Assembly: GCF_000613245.1 (NCBI RefSeq)
Contig: NZ_HG964936.1
Coordinates: 256,521 to 320,520, forward strand
Source: Mycobacterium asiaticum DSM 44297
GTDB lineage: Bacteria > Actinomycetota > Actinomycetes > Mycobacteriales > Mycobacteriaceae
DNA length: 64,000 nt
Direction: 5' to 3'
The notes under the pieces were generated by a model that ran no database searches, was not told the DNA's origin, and saw only the letters and a program-made list of their open reading frames with translations. Below are positions 24,107 to 32,585 of the stretch, piece by piece. The first letter of the stretch is position 1. Every line of letters begins with the position of its first letter. A program made the translations under genes and the position numbers.

Positions 24107-24858
24107 TGGGACGCTATGTCGCGCTGGGCAGTTCGATGGCGGCGGGCCCCGGCATTCGGCCGCGGGCGACGGGCGCACCGTGGCGGGCGGGCAGATCGGC
24201 CCGCAACTACCCGCATCTGGTCGCCGAGCGCGCCGGTCTGGACCTGACCGATGTCACCTATTCCGGTGCCACCACCGCCCACGTCCTTCGCGAGCGTCAG
24301 CACGGCACGCCACCCCAGATCACCGCGCTGAACGGATCGGAGACGCTGGTCACCGTCACGATCGGCGGCAACGACGTGGGTTACGTTCCGCTGTTGATGA
24401 CTGCGTCATTGCCGGGGTTGGTGCGGCGCCTACTGGGCGGACTCACCGGTGAACTGCTCGACGATGTCGCGCGCGACCGTGCCCTGACCGAGGTTTACGG
24501 CTCGCTCTGCGAGGTGGGTCGCGCGGTCCGGCGGGGTGCACCGCAGGCCCGGGTGCTGTTCGTCGACTACCTGACCATCCTGCCGCCCACGGGTCAGCCG
24601 TCGCCGCCGCTGGGTCCCGAGCACGCCGAGTTGGGTCGGCGAGTGGCCGCGACGCTGGAGCGATTAACGGCAGAGGCCGCCGCGGCGACCGACTGCGAGG
24701 TCGTGCGCGCCGCGGCGGCCAGCCGCGATCATCATGCCTGGTCTGAGCGGCCGTGGACCACCAAACCCGGTGTGCCGCTACCGTTCCGGCCGGCTCCGCT
24801 GCACCCCAACGGGGCAGGAATGCGCGCGGTCGCCGACTTGATCCTGGCGGAGTTGTAG
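24106..24858 (+). CDS. SGNH/GDSL-type hydrolase
   Basis: A 250-residue protein from ATG 24106, which overlaps the thiG stop. SGNH blocks are visible: a block I variant ALGSSMAAG (nucleophile probably Ser10; the usual Asp of GDS is Ser), block III VTIGGNDVGYV and block V PLHPNGAG. The block V aspartate three residues before the His is Ala, so a Ser-His dyad is more likely than a triad. Such dyads are known in some SGNH esterases. Location: no signal peptide, so probably cytoplasmic. It is not a thiamine enzyme as far as I know; coupling to thiG is by overlap only. Confidence 0.78.
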
Positions 24859-24861
24859 GGC

Positions 24862-25380
24862 TCAGCCGTTGGTGCGCCACCACTGGTAGAGCGCGCCGGT
24901 GTTGCCGTCGGCTGCGCGAACGAAGGCCAGCACGTTTTTGGCGTCGGTCGTCCAGATGACTTCGGCTTTACCGCTGTCGGTGCCGCAGGCGACCTGCCCG
25001 GCCGACTCGGTCGAACTGCCCTGGTGCCAGGTGGTCGGCGACTTGGCGTCCCCGCAGTTGGTCAGCTCGTCGCTGCCGATCAACTTGGTGAATGCGCTGG
25101 CCAGGTCTGCGCTGTTGGGAAATTGGAAGTACTTGGCCGATGCGGGCCCGGTGCTGTCCGAGTTCTGCCCGCACTGCAGCACCGCCTGGACGGTGGGAAA
25201 TGCCGACTGCACCTCCGAAACCGGTTGCGAGGAACAATTGCTGGAGCTGTAACCCTTCGAGAGTGTTGAAGTGAGCGCGTCGCTTGGGTCGGCGGACGCG
25301 GTGGCGGCGCCGACGCAGGCGAAACTACTGAGGAGCGCGGCGGTGGTGATACCACGCAGCGCGTGCGAGAGGTGACTCAT
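24862..25380 (-). CDS. secreted protein, tandem paralogue A
   Basis: A 172-residue protein from ATG 25380, with AAGGAG seven to eight bases upstream. The signal peptide ends near TASADP. The mature domain has six cysteines and the pattern LSKGYSSSNC, LQCGQNSDSTGPASAKYFQFPNS, CGDAKSPTTWHQG, GQVACG, IWTTDAKNVLAF and YQWWRTNG at the C-terminus. It resembles, from memory, extracellular domains attached to some mycobacterial Ser/Thr kinases, here as a free secreted unit. It is clearly homologous to the next gene upstream (25539-26036). Function is unknown. Confidence 0.72.
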   Translation of the reverse strand: MSHLSHALRGITTAALLSSFACVGAATASADPSDALTSTLSKGYSSSNCSSQPVSEVQSAFPTVQAVLQCGQNSDSTGPASAKYFQFPNSADLASAFTKLIGSDELTNCGDAKSPTTWHQGSSTESAGQVACGTDSGKAEVIWTTDAKNVLAFVRAADGNTGALYQWWRTNG

Positions 25381-25538
25381 TGGTAGCTCCTTGTGATTGA
25401 CGGCGCGGATCGGAAAGCAAGACTTACTTTGCTCATAGAAATCGTAGGGCCATCTTTGTACCACGCAATATTTTTCGCAAAGAATTCTTCAGCGGTCTTT
25501 CGTGACACTATTGGAGCCCTATCGGCCGGACCGATTGT

Positions 25539-26036
25539 TCAGCCGTTGGTTTTCCACCACTGATAAAGCGCCGGCACGTCGGTGTTGGATGCCCGGATGT
25601 AACTCAGCACGTTCTTGGCATCGGTGGTCCAGATGATTTCGGCGGCATCCTGGTAGGTGCCGCAGGCCACCTGCCCAGCGGTGCCGCCGTTGCCCTGGTG
25701 CCAAGTGGTCGGTGACTGGCCGCTGTCCCCGCACGCGGTGAGGGCTTCGTCCTTGATGCTGACGCTGAATCCGGCGTTGAGATCGTTGGAGTTGTTGTAC
25801 AGCAAATAGGTCGCCTTGACCGGGCCGGCCGGGTCGGCGTTCTGCCCGCAGTTGATGGCGGCCGCCACGCCCGGGGGCGGATCCTTGACGGTGCAGTTGC
25901 TCAGCGAGTAGCCCTTGGACAATGCCGCGGCCAGGGTGTCATTGGGGTCGGCGTTCGCGGTGGCCGTACCGGTGTAGACCAAGCCGCCCATCAGCGCCGC
26001 GGCCGAAGCGCGCAACACAGTTCTGCGGTGAGACAT
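25539..26036 (-). CDS. secreted protein, tandem paralogue B
   Basis: A 165-residue protein with a twin-arginine-like start (MSHRRTVLRASAAALMGG) and cleavage near ATANADP. The mature part repeats the pattern of paralogue A: LSKGYSLSNC, INCGQNADPAGPVKATYLLY, CGDSGQSPTTWHQG, GQVACGTY, IWTTDAKNVLSYIR and YQWWKTNG. Roughly half the mature residues match A, indicating tandem duplication followed by divergence. The signal peptides differ: A looks Sec-type and B could be Tat or Sec. The 158-base gap to paralogue A suggests separate promoters. Function is unknown. Confidence 0.72.
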   Translation of the reverse strand: MSHRRTVLRASAAALMGGLVYTGTATANADPNDTLAAALSKGYSLSNCTVKDPPPGVAAAINCGQNADPAGPVKATYLLYNNSNDLNAGFSVSIKDEALTACGDSGQSPTTWHQGNGGTAGQVACGTYQDAAEIIWTTDAKNVLSYIRASNTDVPALYQWWKTNG

Positions 26037-26312
26037 CTCCGCAGTGTATTTCGCGGGAGCACCAGAGAACAGGTGCCTGGTTACTAGCCTGCATCGCAGA
26101 ATATCCGCTGGCCTAGGTCCCAGATGTCAAATCCGTTGCAGGGCAACAGTTTCTTAGTGAAACAACATGGTGGTCCACCCGTGCCGGTGGGCCGCGGGGC
26201 GAAACGGGATAAGCCGCCCGCACCAATTTCAGATTGGTAGTGCTGTTGGGTCGGGTCTCCGGTATGGTAAGCCTCGTTTCACGCCAGCTAACTTCTTCGA
26301 TCAGGAGAATCC

Positions 26313-26651
26313 ATGACACAACCACCACCGCCCGGTTACCCGCCGCAGCAGCCGCCGGCGGGGCAGCAGCCGGACAACTACTTGGTCTGGTCGATCCTGG
26401 CGACGCTGTTCTGCTGCCTTCCGCTCGGAGTCGTGGCGATCGTCAAGTCCACCCAGGTCAGTGGTCTGTGGGCGCAGGGACAGTACGCCGAGGCCCAGGC
26501 CGCCGCGGACAGTGCGAAGAAGTTCGTCAAGTACTCGGTGATCGCCGGCATCGTCGTCGCCGTCATCTACGGCATCTTGATTGCGGTGGGTGCGATGAAC
26601 ACCGATGTGAACACGGCGATGGTCGCGTTCGATTACCTGAATCTGGGCTGA
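26313..26651 (+). CDS. CD225/dispanin-like membrane protein
   Basis: A 112-residue protein with a proline/glutamine-rich cytoplasmic head (residues 1-22), then NYLVWSILATLFCCLPLGVVAIVKSTQV with the paired cysteines and short loop typical of CD225/dispanin proteins, an amphipathic stretch (GQYAEAQAAADSAKKFVKYS), and a second membrane segment. It shares its fold family with interferon-induced transmembrane proteins; the bacterial role is unknown. AGGAG lies upstream of ATG 26313. The DUF2752 gene follows after four bases, and the two probably form one transcript. The 276 bases upstream hold no gene that I can support. Confidence 0.78.
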   Translation: MTQPPPPGYPPQQPPAGQQPDNYLVWSILATLFCCLPLGVVAIVKSTQVSGLWAQGQYAEAQAAADSAKKFVKYSVIAGIVVAVIYGILIAVGAMNTDVNTAMVAFDYLNLG

Positions 26652-26655
26652 TCCC

Positions 26656-27081
26656 ATGGTGACCCGCCAAGGGTCGACGCCCGCGAAACTGGGTGCGCCA
26701 CTGATAGTGGCCGCAGCCGCATCAGCAGCGTGCGTCGGCATTTGGCTGGGTGACCCGACAACCCCGCACGGCCCACTGCCGGTTTGCCCCACCAAAGCGT
26801 TGTTGGGCATCGATTGCCCGGGGTGTGGCAGCCTGCGCATGATCTACAGCTTGTTGCACGGCAATGTGTTGGCGGCCGCCAGGTTTAACGCGCTCGGCCT
26901 GGCGGCGCTGGTTCTGCTGCTGTGGGCCTACCTGGCCTGGACGTACGGGCGGGTGGTGGGCCGGCGAATCGGCAGTTGGGAACACAGTCGCTGGGCGTCG
27001 GTGGTGACGCTGTCGCTGGTGGTGGCCTGGTTTGTGGTGCGCAACCTGCCGTTCGCGCCGTTCAACGCGCTGTTCGTCTAA
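26656..27081 (+). CDS. DUF2752 membrane protein
   Basis: A 141-residue protein with three hydrophobic segments and the DUF2752 signature CPTKALLGIDCPGCGSLRMIYSLLHGN, in which a Cys-Pro-x-Cys-Gly motif sits at the mouth of a membrane helix. DUF2752 genes are common in actinobacteria and often sit beside CD225-like genes, as here (four-base gap). The function is unknown; the cysteine pair suggests metal or redox chemistry, which is inference. A strong hairpin follows the stop, so the unit of two genes probably ends here. Confidence 0.75.
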   Translation: MVTRQGSTPAKLGAPLIVAAAASAACVGIWLGDPTTPHGPLPVCPTKALLGIDCPGCGSLRMIYSLLHGNVLAAARFNALGLAALVLLLWAYLAWTYGRVVGRRIGSWEHSRWASVVTLSLVVAWFVVRNLPFAPFNALFV

Positions 27082-27085
27082 CGAT

Positions 27086-27123
27086 GCGAAAGCCGCATTC
27101 GCCTGTGCGGATGCGGCTTTCGC
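27086..27123 (+). terminator. hairpin terminator after DUF2752 gene
   Basis: A perfect 13-base inverted repeat (GCGAAAGCCGCAT and its complement, 27086-27098 with 27111-27123) encloses a 12-base loop, five bases after the stop codon. There is no U-tract, which is usual for mycobacterial intrinsic terminators. Confidence 0.7.
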
Positions 27124-27154
27124 GCGTGGCGACGATCTCGAGGCCCATCTGGTC

Positions 27155-27160
27155 TAGTCT
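27155..27160 (+). promoter_or_regulatory. -10 box of leaderless promoter for lpqL
   Basis: TAGTCT is seven bases before ATG 27168 and downstream of a terminator hairpin, so lpqL probably has its own leaderless promoter. Confidence 0.5.
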
Positions 27161-27167
27161 GGGCGCA

Positions 27168-28667
27168 ATGGTGCACAAATCGAAGGCGATGCCGGCGGTG
27201 CTTGCTGCGGTATTGATCGCCGCCCTCATGATGACCGGCTGCGGACGCGGCACCAGCCAGCAGTCCGGCGGCAGCAATCAATCCGCCACCGAGTTCGCCA
27301 CCACGCTGCGCAACAAGGTCACCACCGACGCGATGATGGCGCACTTGTCCAAACTTCAGGACATCGCCAACGCCAACAACGGCACCCGAGCCGTGGGCAC
27401 CCCCGGCTATGAAGCCAGCGTCGACTACGTGGTGGAAACGTTGCGCAAGCACGGTTTTGACGTGCAGACCCCGGAGTTCTCGGCCCGGGTGTTCCACTCC
27501 GAGAAGGGGTCGGTGTCGGCGGGTGACCTGACCGCCGAGGCGCGCGCGCTGGAGTACAGCCGGGGCACGCCGGCCGAGGGCGTGACCGGGCCGCTGTTGT
27601 TCGCTCCCACCGACGAGAGTCCGGGCTGCACACCGTCGGACTACGACAGGCTGCCCGTGCAGGGTGCGGTAGTGGTGGTCGATCGGGGCTCGTGCCAGTT
27701 CGCGCAGAAGGAGGATGCCGCCGCGCAGCGCGGAGCGGCGGCGCTGATCGTCATCGACAACGTCGACGAGCAGGCAATGGGTGGCACGCTTGGAGCAAAC
27801 ACCGATGTCAAGATCCCGGTACTCAGCGTCACCAAGTCCGTCGGATTCCAGCTGCGTGCCAAGTCCGGTCCCGTCACCGTCAAACTCGATGCGCACACCC
27901 AGGATTTCAAAGCTCGCAATGTGATTGCCCAGACCAAGACGGGGTCCACGTCGGACGTGGTGATGGCCGGTGCGCACCTGGACAGCGTGCCGGAGGGGCC
28001 CGGCATCAACGACAACGGCTCGGGCGTGGCTGCTGTTCTGGAAACGGCTGTGCAGCTTGGAAATTCGCCCCAGGTACACAATGCGGTGCGGTTCGGCTTC
28101 TGGGGCGCCGAGGAACTCGGCCTGATCGGTTCGCGCAATTATGTCGAGTCGCTGAACCTGGACGGTCTGAAGAACATCGCGCTGTACCTGAATTTCGACA
28201 TGCTCGCTTCGCCGAATCCGGGCTACTTCACCTACGACGGCGACCAGTCGCTGCCGATGGACGAACGTGGCCAGCCGGTGGTGCCGGAAGGCTCGGCCGG
28301 GATCGAACGCACTCTGGTCGCCTACCTGAAGGAGGCCGGGAAGACCGCGCAAGACACTTCCTTCGATGGTCGGTCCGACTACGACGGGTTCACCCTGGCC
28401 GGGATTCCGTCGGGCGGTTTGTTCTCCGGCGCCGAGGGCAAGAAGTCCGACGAGCAGGCCAAGCTGTGGGGCGGGGCGGCCAACGAGCCGTTCGACCCCA
28501 ACTATCACCAGAAGGGTGACAACCTCGAGCACATCGACCGCACCTCGCTGGGCATCCAGGGTGGTGGAGTCGCCTACGCCGTGGCCCTTTATGCGCAGGA
28601 TCTCAGCGGCCGAAACGGTGTTCCGATCATTGGAGACCGCACGCGCCACGTGCTCGCCAAGCCATGA
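27168..28667 (+). CDS. lpqL: lipoprotein aminopeptidase LpqL (M28 family)
   Basis: A 499-residue lipoprotein with lipobox MMTGC (Cys25). A PA (protease-associated) domain sits inside the chain at about residues 140-240, and a C-terminal M28 peptidase domain carries all expected dizinc ligands: His270, Asp282, Glu316, Asp344 and His447, with catalytic Glu315 in FWGAEELG. It should release N-terminal residues from peptides outside the membrane. The start is ATG 27168. Its stop overlaps the start of a degenerate copy (ATGA). Length and location match Rv0418 of M. tuberculosis. Confidence 0.92.
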   Translation: MVHKSKAMPAVLAAVLIAALMMTGCGRGTSQQSGGSNQSATEFATTLRNKVTTDAMMAHLSKLQDIANANNGTRAVGTPGYEASVDYVVETLRKHGFDVQTPEFSARVFHSEKGSVSAGDLTAEARALEYSRGTPAEGVTGPLLFAPTDESPGCTPSDYDRLPVQGAVVVVDRGSCQFAQKEDAAAQRGAAALIVIDNVDEQAMGGTLGANTDVKIPVLSVTKSVGFQLRAKSGPVTVKLDAHTQDFKARNVIAQTKTGSTSDVVMAGAHLDSVPEGPGINDNGSGVAAVLETAVQLGNSPQVHNAVRFGFWGAEELGLIGSRNYVESLNLDGLKNIALYLNFDMLASPNPGYFTYDGDQSLPMDERGQPVVPEGSAGIERTLVAYLKEAGKTAQDTSFDGRSDYDGFTLAGIPSGGLFSGAEGKKSDEQAKLWGGAANEPFDPNYHQKGDNLEHIDRTSLGIQGGGVAYAVALYAQDLSGRNGVPIIGDRTRHVLAKP

Positions 28668-30139
28668 CGCGTCGGCTCGCCGTCCTTTTGCTGACGCTCG
28701 TGGTGCTCGCGGCATGCTCGGCATCGCGTTCGTCGCATCCGTCGCCGGGCGTGGCGCCCGATCCGGCGCGATCCCTGGCCGCCAAGGTGACCGCGGAGGG
28801 GATGTTCGTGCACCTGCGCGCCCTGCAGGACATTGCCAACGCCCACCGCGGCAGCCGGGCCGCCGGCACGTCCGGCTATGACGCGAGCGTGGATTACATC
28901 GCGAAAGCATTACGCGACAAGGGGTTTGAAGTCTCCACACCGCAATTCCAGCGGCTGCACACGGTGTCGGAGGGAAAGCCGACCCTGACCGTCGCCGGCC
29001 GTAGCTTTCCCGTTGACCAGGCCTCGTTGCTGGTCCGGACGCCGCCGGGCGGTCTGGCCGGGCAGGTGGTGCGGCCGAGCCAGCCGGCCGGCTGTGCGGC
29101 GGCCGACTACCCGGCCGCGTTGCCCAAGGGCGCCATCGCGGTGGTCGACGACAGCCGTTGCTCGGTGGTCGACAAGCAGAACAGCGCGGTGGCCAAGGGC
29201 GCGGCGGCGGTTATCGTGACCAGCCAGCCCACCGGTCAGGGGGCGCCGCCCACCCTGTTCAATCCCGGTTACTACAACCAGCTCACCCTGCCGGTCGCGG
29301 TGGTCGGAGCCGCCGGGGCGGCCGCGCTGGGACGCAGCACCGCGACGGTGCGGCTGGTGCTGGACGCCGAGAACGTCAAGGTCATCTCCCGCAATGTATT
29401 GGCGCAGACCAAGACCGGCGCATCGGACGAGGTGGTGATGGTCGGCTCGCACCTGGACAGCCCGGTGGACAGTCCCGGTATCAACAACGCCGGATCCGGG
29501 GTGGCCGCCGTGCTGGAAACGGCGCTGCAGCTGGGCCCGTTGCCGCCGGTGGCCAACGCAGTGCGGTTCGCGTTCTGGGGCGCCGCGGAGAACGGACTCA
29601 ACGGCTCGATGGACTACGTGTTCGGCCTCGACAACGCGAAGCTGAACGACATCGCCCTCTATCTGAATTTCGACATGCTCGGATCCCCGAACCCGGGCTT
29701 TTTCACCGACGACGGCGATCAGTCCGGTCCGGCGGGCCCGGGCGTGGCGTCGGCAGATGTGCCGGAAGGTTCGGCCGGTATCGAGCGCACGCTGGCGGGT
29801 TATCTGAACCTGGCCGGCAAGCGGCCGGCCGACATGCCGTTGAACACCAACACCGATTACCATCCATTCCTGGTTGCCGGCGTGCCGGTCGGGGGCATGA
29901 ATACCGGCGCATCGCAGACCAAAACGACTGTCCAGGCGCGTCTTTGGGGCGGTCAGGCGGGCGCCGCCTTCGATCCTGGCTACCGCAGCCCGCGAGACAC
30001 GGTGGAGGCGGTCAACCGCGAGGCGCTAGGCGTGATGGGCGCCGGGGTCGCGTTCGCGGTGGGCACCTATGCGGAGTCGATCGGCGGGGTAAACGGCGTC
30101 ACGCCCCACGACAAGCGGCATCGGACGCGAGTTTCCTAG
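28664..30139 (+). CDS. LpqL paralogue, probable inactive M28 pseudopeptidase lipoprotein
   Basis: A 491-residue lipoprotein (lipobox VLAAC, Cys18) aligned end to end with LpqL: PA domain, then the M28 domain. Active-site residues have changed. The bridging metal ligand Asp282 of LpqL is Asn275 here (GINNAGSG), catalytic Glu315 is Ala308 (FWGAAENG) and ligand His447 is Arg441 (GYRSPRD). His263, Glu309 and Asp337 remain. With two metal ligands and the catalytic base gone it is very unlikely to be an aminopeptidase, yet the frame is intact. It is translationally coupled to lpqL by a four-base overlap. A binding or regulatory role is inference. Confidence 0.85.
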   Translation: MTRRLAVLLLTLVVLAACSASRSSHPSPGVAPDPARSLAAKVTAEGMFVHLRALQDIANAHRGSRAAGTSGYDASVDYIAKALRDKGFEVSTPQFQRLHTVSEGKPTLTVAGRSFPVDQASLLVRTPPGGLAGQVVRPSQPAGCAAADYPAALPKGAIAVVDDSRCSVVDKQNSAVAKGAAAVIVTSQPTGQGAPPTLFNPGYYNQLTLPVAVVGAAGAAALGRSTATVRLVLDAENVKVISRNVLAQTKTGASDEVVMVGSHLDSPVDSPGINNAGSGVAAVLETALQLGPLPPVANAVRFAFWGAAENGLNGSMDYVFGLDNAKLNDIALYLNFDMLGSPNPGFFTDDGDQSGPAGPGVASADVPEGSAGIERTLAGYLNLAGKRPADMPLNTNTDYHPFLVAGVPVGGMNTGASQTKTTVQARLWGGQAGAAFDPGYRSPRDTVEAVNREALGVMGAGVAFAVGTYAESIGGVNGVTPHDKRHRTRVS

Positions 30140-30206
30140 CGCTACGCCTTGAGGTGTCTAGACTAAGGGATCCTTGCGTGCAGGCCGGTCGGGACGGGGT
30201 TGGTGG

Positions 30207-31670
30207 ATGAAGTTGCGCTCGCACACATTGATCGCCTGGTTGCGGGCTGGATCGGCCTGCCTCGGGGTGGTGCTGATGGTCGTGGGTTGCACCACCATGG
30301 TGCCCGGACGCGCGGTGTCGATCCTCAACGATCCGTTCCGGGTCGGTGGTTTGCCGGCCACCAGCGGGCCCAGCGGTACCAAGCCGAACGGACCGGCGCC
30401 CACCGGCACGGTGCTCAACACCAACAACGGGCCGATCGACAAGTTGTCGTTGTACTCCATCAACGACATCGAGGAGTTCTGGAAAGCCAACTACACAGCC
30501 CCGTTGAAGGGCTCGTTCAAACCTGTCGACAAATTGGTTTCGTATGACTCCAATGACCCGAACAGTCCGATCGTCTGTTACAACGAGACCTATCAGTTGG
30601 TCAACGCGTTCTTCACGTCCCGATGCAACATGATCGCTTGGGACCGTGGGGTATTCATGGCGGTCGCCCAGCAGTACTTCGGGGATATGTCCGTGAACGG
30701 CGTGCTCGCACACGAATTCGGGCACGCCCTGCAGACGATGGCCAAACTGGTCACCCGGCGGGACCCCACGATCGTCCGCGAGCAGCAGGCCGACTGCTTT
30801 GCCGGGGTGTATCTGTACAACGTGGCCTCGGGCAAGTCGTCACGCTTCACACTGAGCACCGCCGACGGGCTCGACCACGTACTCGCCGGGATCATCACCA
30901 CCCGCGACCCGGTGATGGACGCCGACTCGCAGAACGACGATGAACACGGGTCGGCGCTGGATCGCGTCAGCGCCTTCCAGATGGGCTTCGTCACCGGAAC
31001 GCAGGCGTGTGCCGCGATCAACAAGGCCGAGGTCGAGCAGCGCCGTGGCGACCTGCCGACCGCGTTGCGGGTGGACACCAGCGGCAGCACGGAGACGGGC
31101 GAGGTAAAGATCACCGAGGACACCCTGAACACTCTGATGGAGCTGATGGGCAAGATCTTCTCGCCGAAGAAACCGCCGACCCTGTCCTTGAAGGAGGGCG
31201 GTTGCTCGGATGCCAAGCCCAGCCCGCCTGCCTCCTACTGCCCGGCCACCAACACCATCGCGGTAGATCTGCCCGCGCTGGCGACCATGGGCAAGGTCGC
31301 CGGCGAGAAGGAGCACAGCTTGCCCCAGGGTGACGACACCGCGCTGTCGATCGTGATGTCGAGATACGCACTGGCGGTGCAACACGAGCGCAAGCTGCCA
31401 ATGCAAAGTCCCTGGACCGCGCTGCGCACCGCCTGCCTCACCGGCGTCGCGCACAAGAAGATGGCCGAGAACATCGAGCTCCCTTCGGGTAATTCGCTGG
31501 TATTGACGGCCGGCGACCTCGACGAGGCCGTGGCCGGCTTGCTCACCAACCACCTCGTCGCCAGTGACGCCGACGGCGCCAGCGTGCCCGCCGGTTTCAC
31601 CCGAATCGCGGCGTTCCGCGCCGGCGTGGGCGGGGAGATGGAAGGTTGCTACTCGCGCTACCCGGGATAA
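30207..31670 (+). CDS. lpqM: lipoprotein metallopeptidase LpqM
   Basis: A 487-residue lipoprotein from ATG 30207 with lipobox MVVGC (Cys28). The zinc motif HEFGH is at residues 169-173, followed by a downstream REQQADCFAGVY segment whose Glu/Asp is typical of the YpfJ-type neutral zinc metallopeptidase family. A longer reading from TTG 30174 adds 11 residues and would give 498, the length I recall for M. tuberculosis LpqM, so the start is uncertain. It sits after lpqL and its paralogue. In M. smegmatis LpqM is linked to conjugation; the role here is unknown. Confidence 0.87.
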   Translation: MKLRSHTLIAWLRAGSACLGVVLMVVGCTTMVPGRAVSILNDPFRVGGLPATSGPSGTKPNGPAPTGTVLNTNNGPIDKLSLYSINDIEEFWKANYTAPLKGSFKPVDKLVSYDSNDPNSPIVCYNETYQLVNAFFTSRCNMIAWDRGVFMAVAQQYFGDMSVNGVLAHEFGHALQTMAKLVTRRDPTIVREQQADCFAGVYLYNVASGKSSRFTLSTADGLDHVLAGIITTRDPVMDADSQNDDEHGSALDRVSAFQMGFVTGTQACAAINKAEVEQRRGDLPTALRVDTSGSTETGEVKITEDTLNTLMELMGKIFSPKKPPTLSLKEGGCSDAKPSPPASYCPATNTIAVDLPALATMGKVAGEKEHSLPQGDDTALSIVMSRYALAVQHERKLPMQSPWTALRTACLTGVAHKKMAENIELPSGNSLVLTAGDLDEAVAGLLTNHLVASDADGASVPAGFTRIAAFRAGVGGEMEGCYSRYPG

Positions 31671-31680
31671 GGAGGCTCCT

Positions 31681-32151
31681 GTGACCGAACCGCCCTACTA
31701 CCCACCGCCACCGGGTGACTACCCGCCGCCGGGCGGTGGTTATCAGCCGCCGCAGGGCGGCGGCTATGGCTATCCGCCCCCGCAACCGCCTGGATATGGA
31801 TATGGCTATCCGTCGCCGGGTTACCCGCAGCAGAGCGTCGGCACGAACGGGATGGCGATCGCGTCCCTGGTGACGGCGCTGGTCGGTTTCCTGATCTGCA
31901 TCATCGGCTCGTTCCTGGGGGTGATCTTCGGGATCATCGCGCTCAACCAGATCCGCAATACCGGCCAGAGTGGGCGCGGGATGGCGATCGCCGGGATCAT
32001 CATCGGCGGGCTCGGCACCGCACTGGCCCTGGTCCTGTTCATCTTCTTCGTGATCATCGGCGCCAATTCCAAGCCGGACGACACCTATTCCGGGGCACCC
32101 GCCCCGGTTGTTGCCGTGCAGTACCACGCGCTTTCGGCCGCGGCGGCCTAA
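31681..32151 (+). CDS. proline-rich DUF4190-type membrane protein
   Basis: A 156-residue protein from GTG 31681, with AAGGAGG six bases upstream; this strong site decides the start over a longer in-frame reading. The N-terminal 50 residues are Pro/Tyr/Gly repeats (YPPPPGDYPPPGGGYQPPQGG). Then come two membrane segments joined by IALNQIRNTGQSGRGMAIAGI, the DUF4190 hallmark. Such proteins are widespread in actinobacteria, often with envelope or division proteins, but have no settled function. It follows lpqM by ten bases and its stop abuts the convergent next gene. Confidence 0.75.
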   Translation: MTEPPYYPPPPGDYPPPGGGYQPPQGGGYGYPPPQPPGYGYGYPSPGYPQQSVGTNGMAIASLVTALVGFLICIIGSFLGVIFGIIALNQIRNTGQSGRGMAIAGIIIGGLGTALALVLFIFFVIIGANSKPDDTYSGAPAPVVAVQYHALSAAAA

Positions 32152-32532
32152 CTAGGAACGCCGCCCGGTCCACCACCCGGTGGTGGGTCCAGCGATCTCG
32201 GGATGGGGCACGTAATGGGTCGGCTCAACGGCCTCGTCCTCGCGGTGTTCGTCGCGCACCCACATCACCACGAACACGGTGACCAGAAGCCACCCCATCG
32301 CAACGGTGGGAATCGACCACAACCGCCTGACCAGCAAAGCGGTGCCGCACCGGGCCGCGGTTTCGCCCTCGACCTGCGTCTGAACCGCCATGGCGCCGAT
32401 CCCATTACCGCAGTTGACCTTCATGCCGTAGATGTCGAACTGATCGAGGTAGACGGGGAACCACAGCGCTCCCAGCCCGATCAACGCCATTGCCACGCCG
32501 GCAATCCCGAGGTATATCTGACGGTGGCTCAC
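32152..32532 (-). CDS. two-TM membrane protein, Rv0420c-like
   Basis: A 126-residue protein with hydrophobic segments near residues 6-26 and 73-91. Between them lies an extracytoplasmic loop with two cysteines (VNCGNG and ARCGTA), probably disulphide-bonded. The C-terminal tail is acidic and ends TTGWWTGRRS. It occupies the position of M. tuberculosis Rv0420c and has a similar length. No known domain is apparent. ATG 32532 lacks a strong Shine-Dalgarno. Its stop touches that of the convergent DUF4190 gene with no intergenic base. Confidence 0.65.
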   Translation of the reverse strand: MSHRQIYLGIAGVAMALIGLGALWFPVYLDQFDIYGMKVNCGNGIGAMAVQTQVEGETAARCGTALLVRRLWSIPTVAMGWLLVTVFVVMWVRDEHREDEAVEPTHYVPHPEIAGPTTGWWTGRRS

Positions 32533-32585
32533 ATCTTCTCCCAGGCGATGTTAATCGTTGCTCGGTCAATGTTTCGGGTTGCGCG

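Noticed and set aside
26037..26312. Possible small gene or RNA in the 276-base gap
   Set aside because: No frame with a start signal and no stable conserved hairpin could be supported. It probably holds promoters only.
27078..28940. A 620-codon minus-strand frame opposite lpqL
   Set aside because: Same reason: lpqL carries intact M28 motifs, and the opposite frame has no recognisable sequence or start signal.
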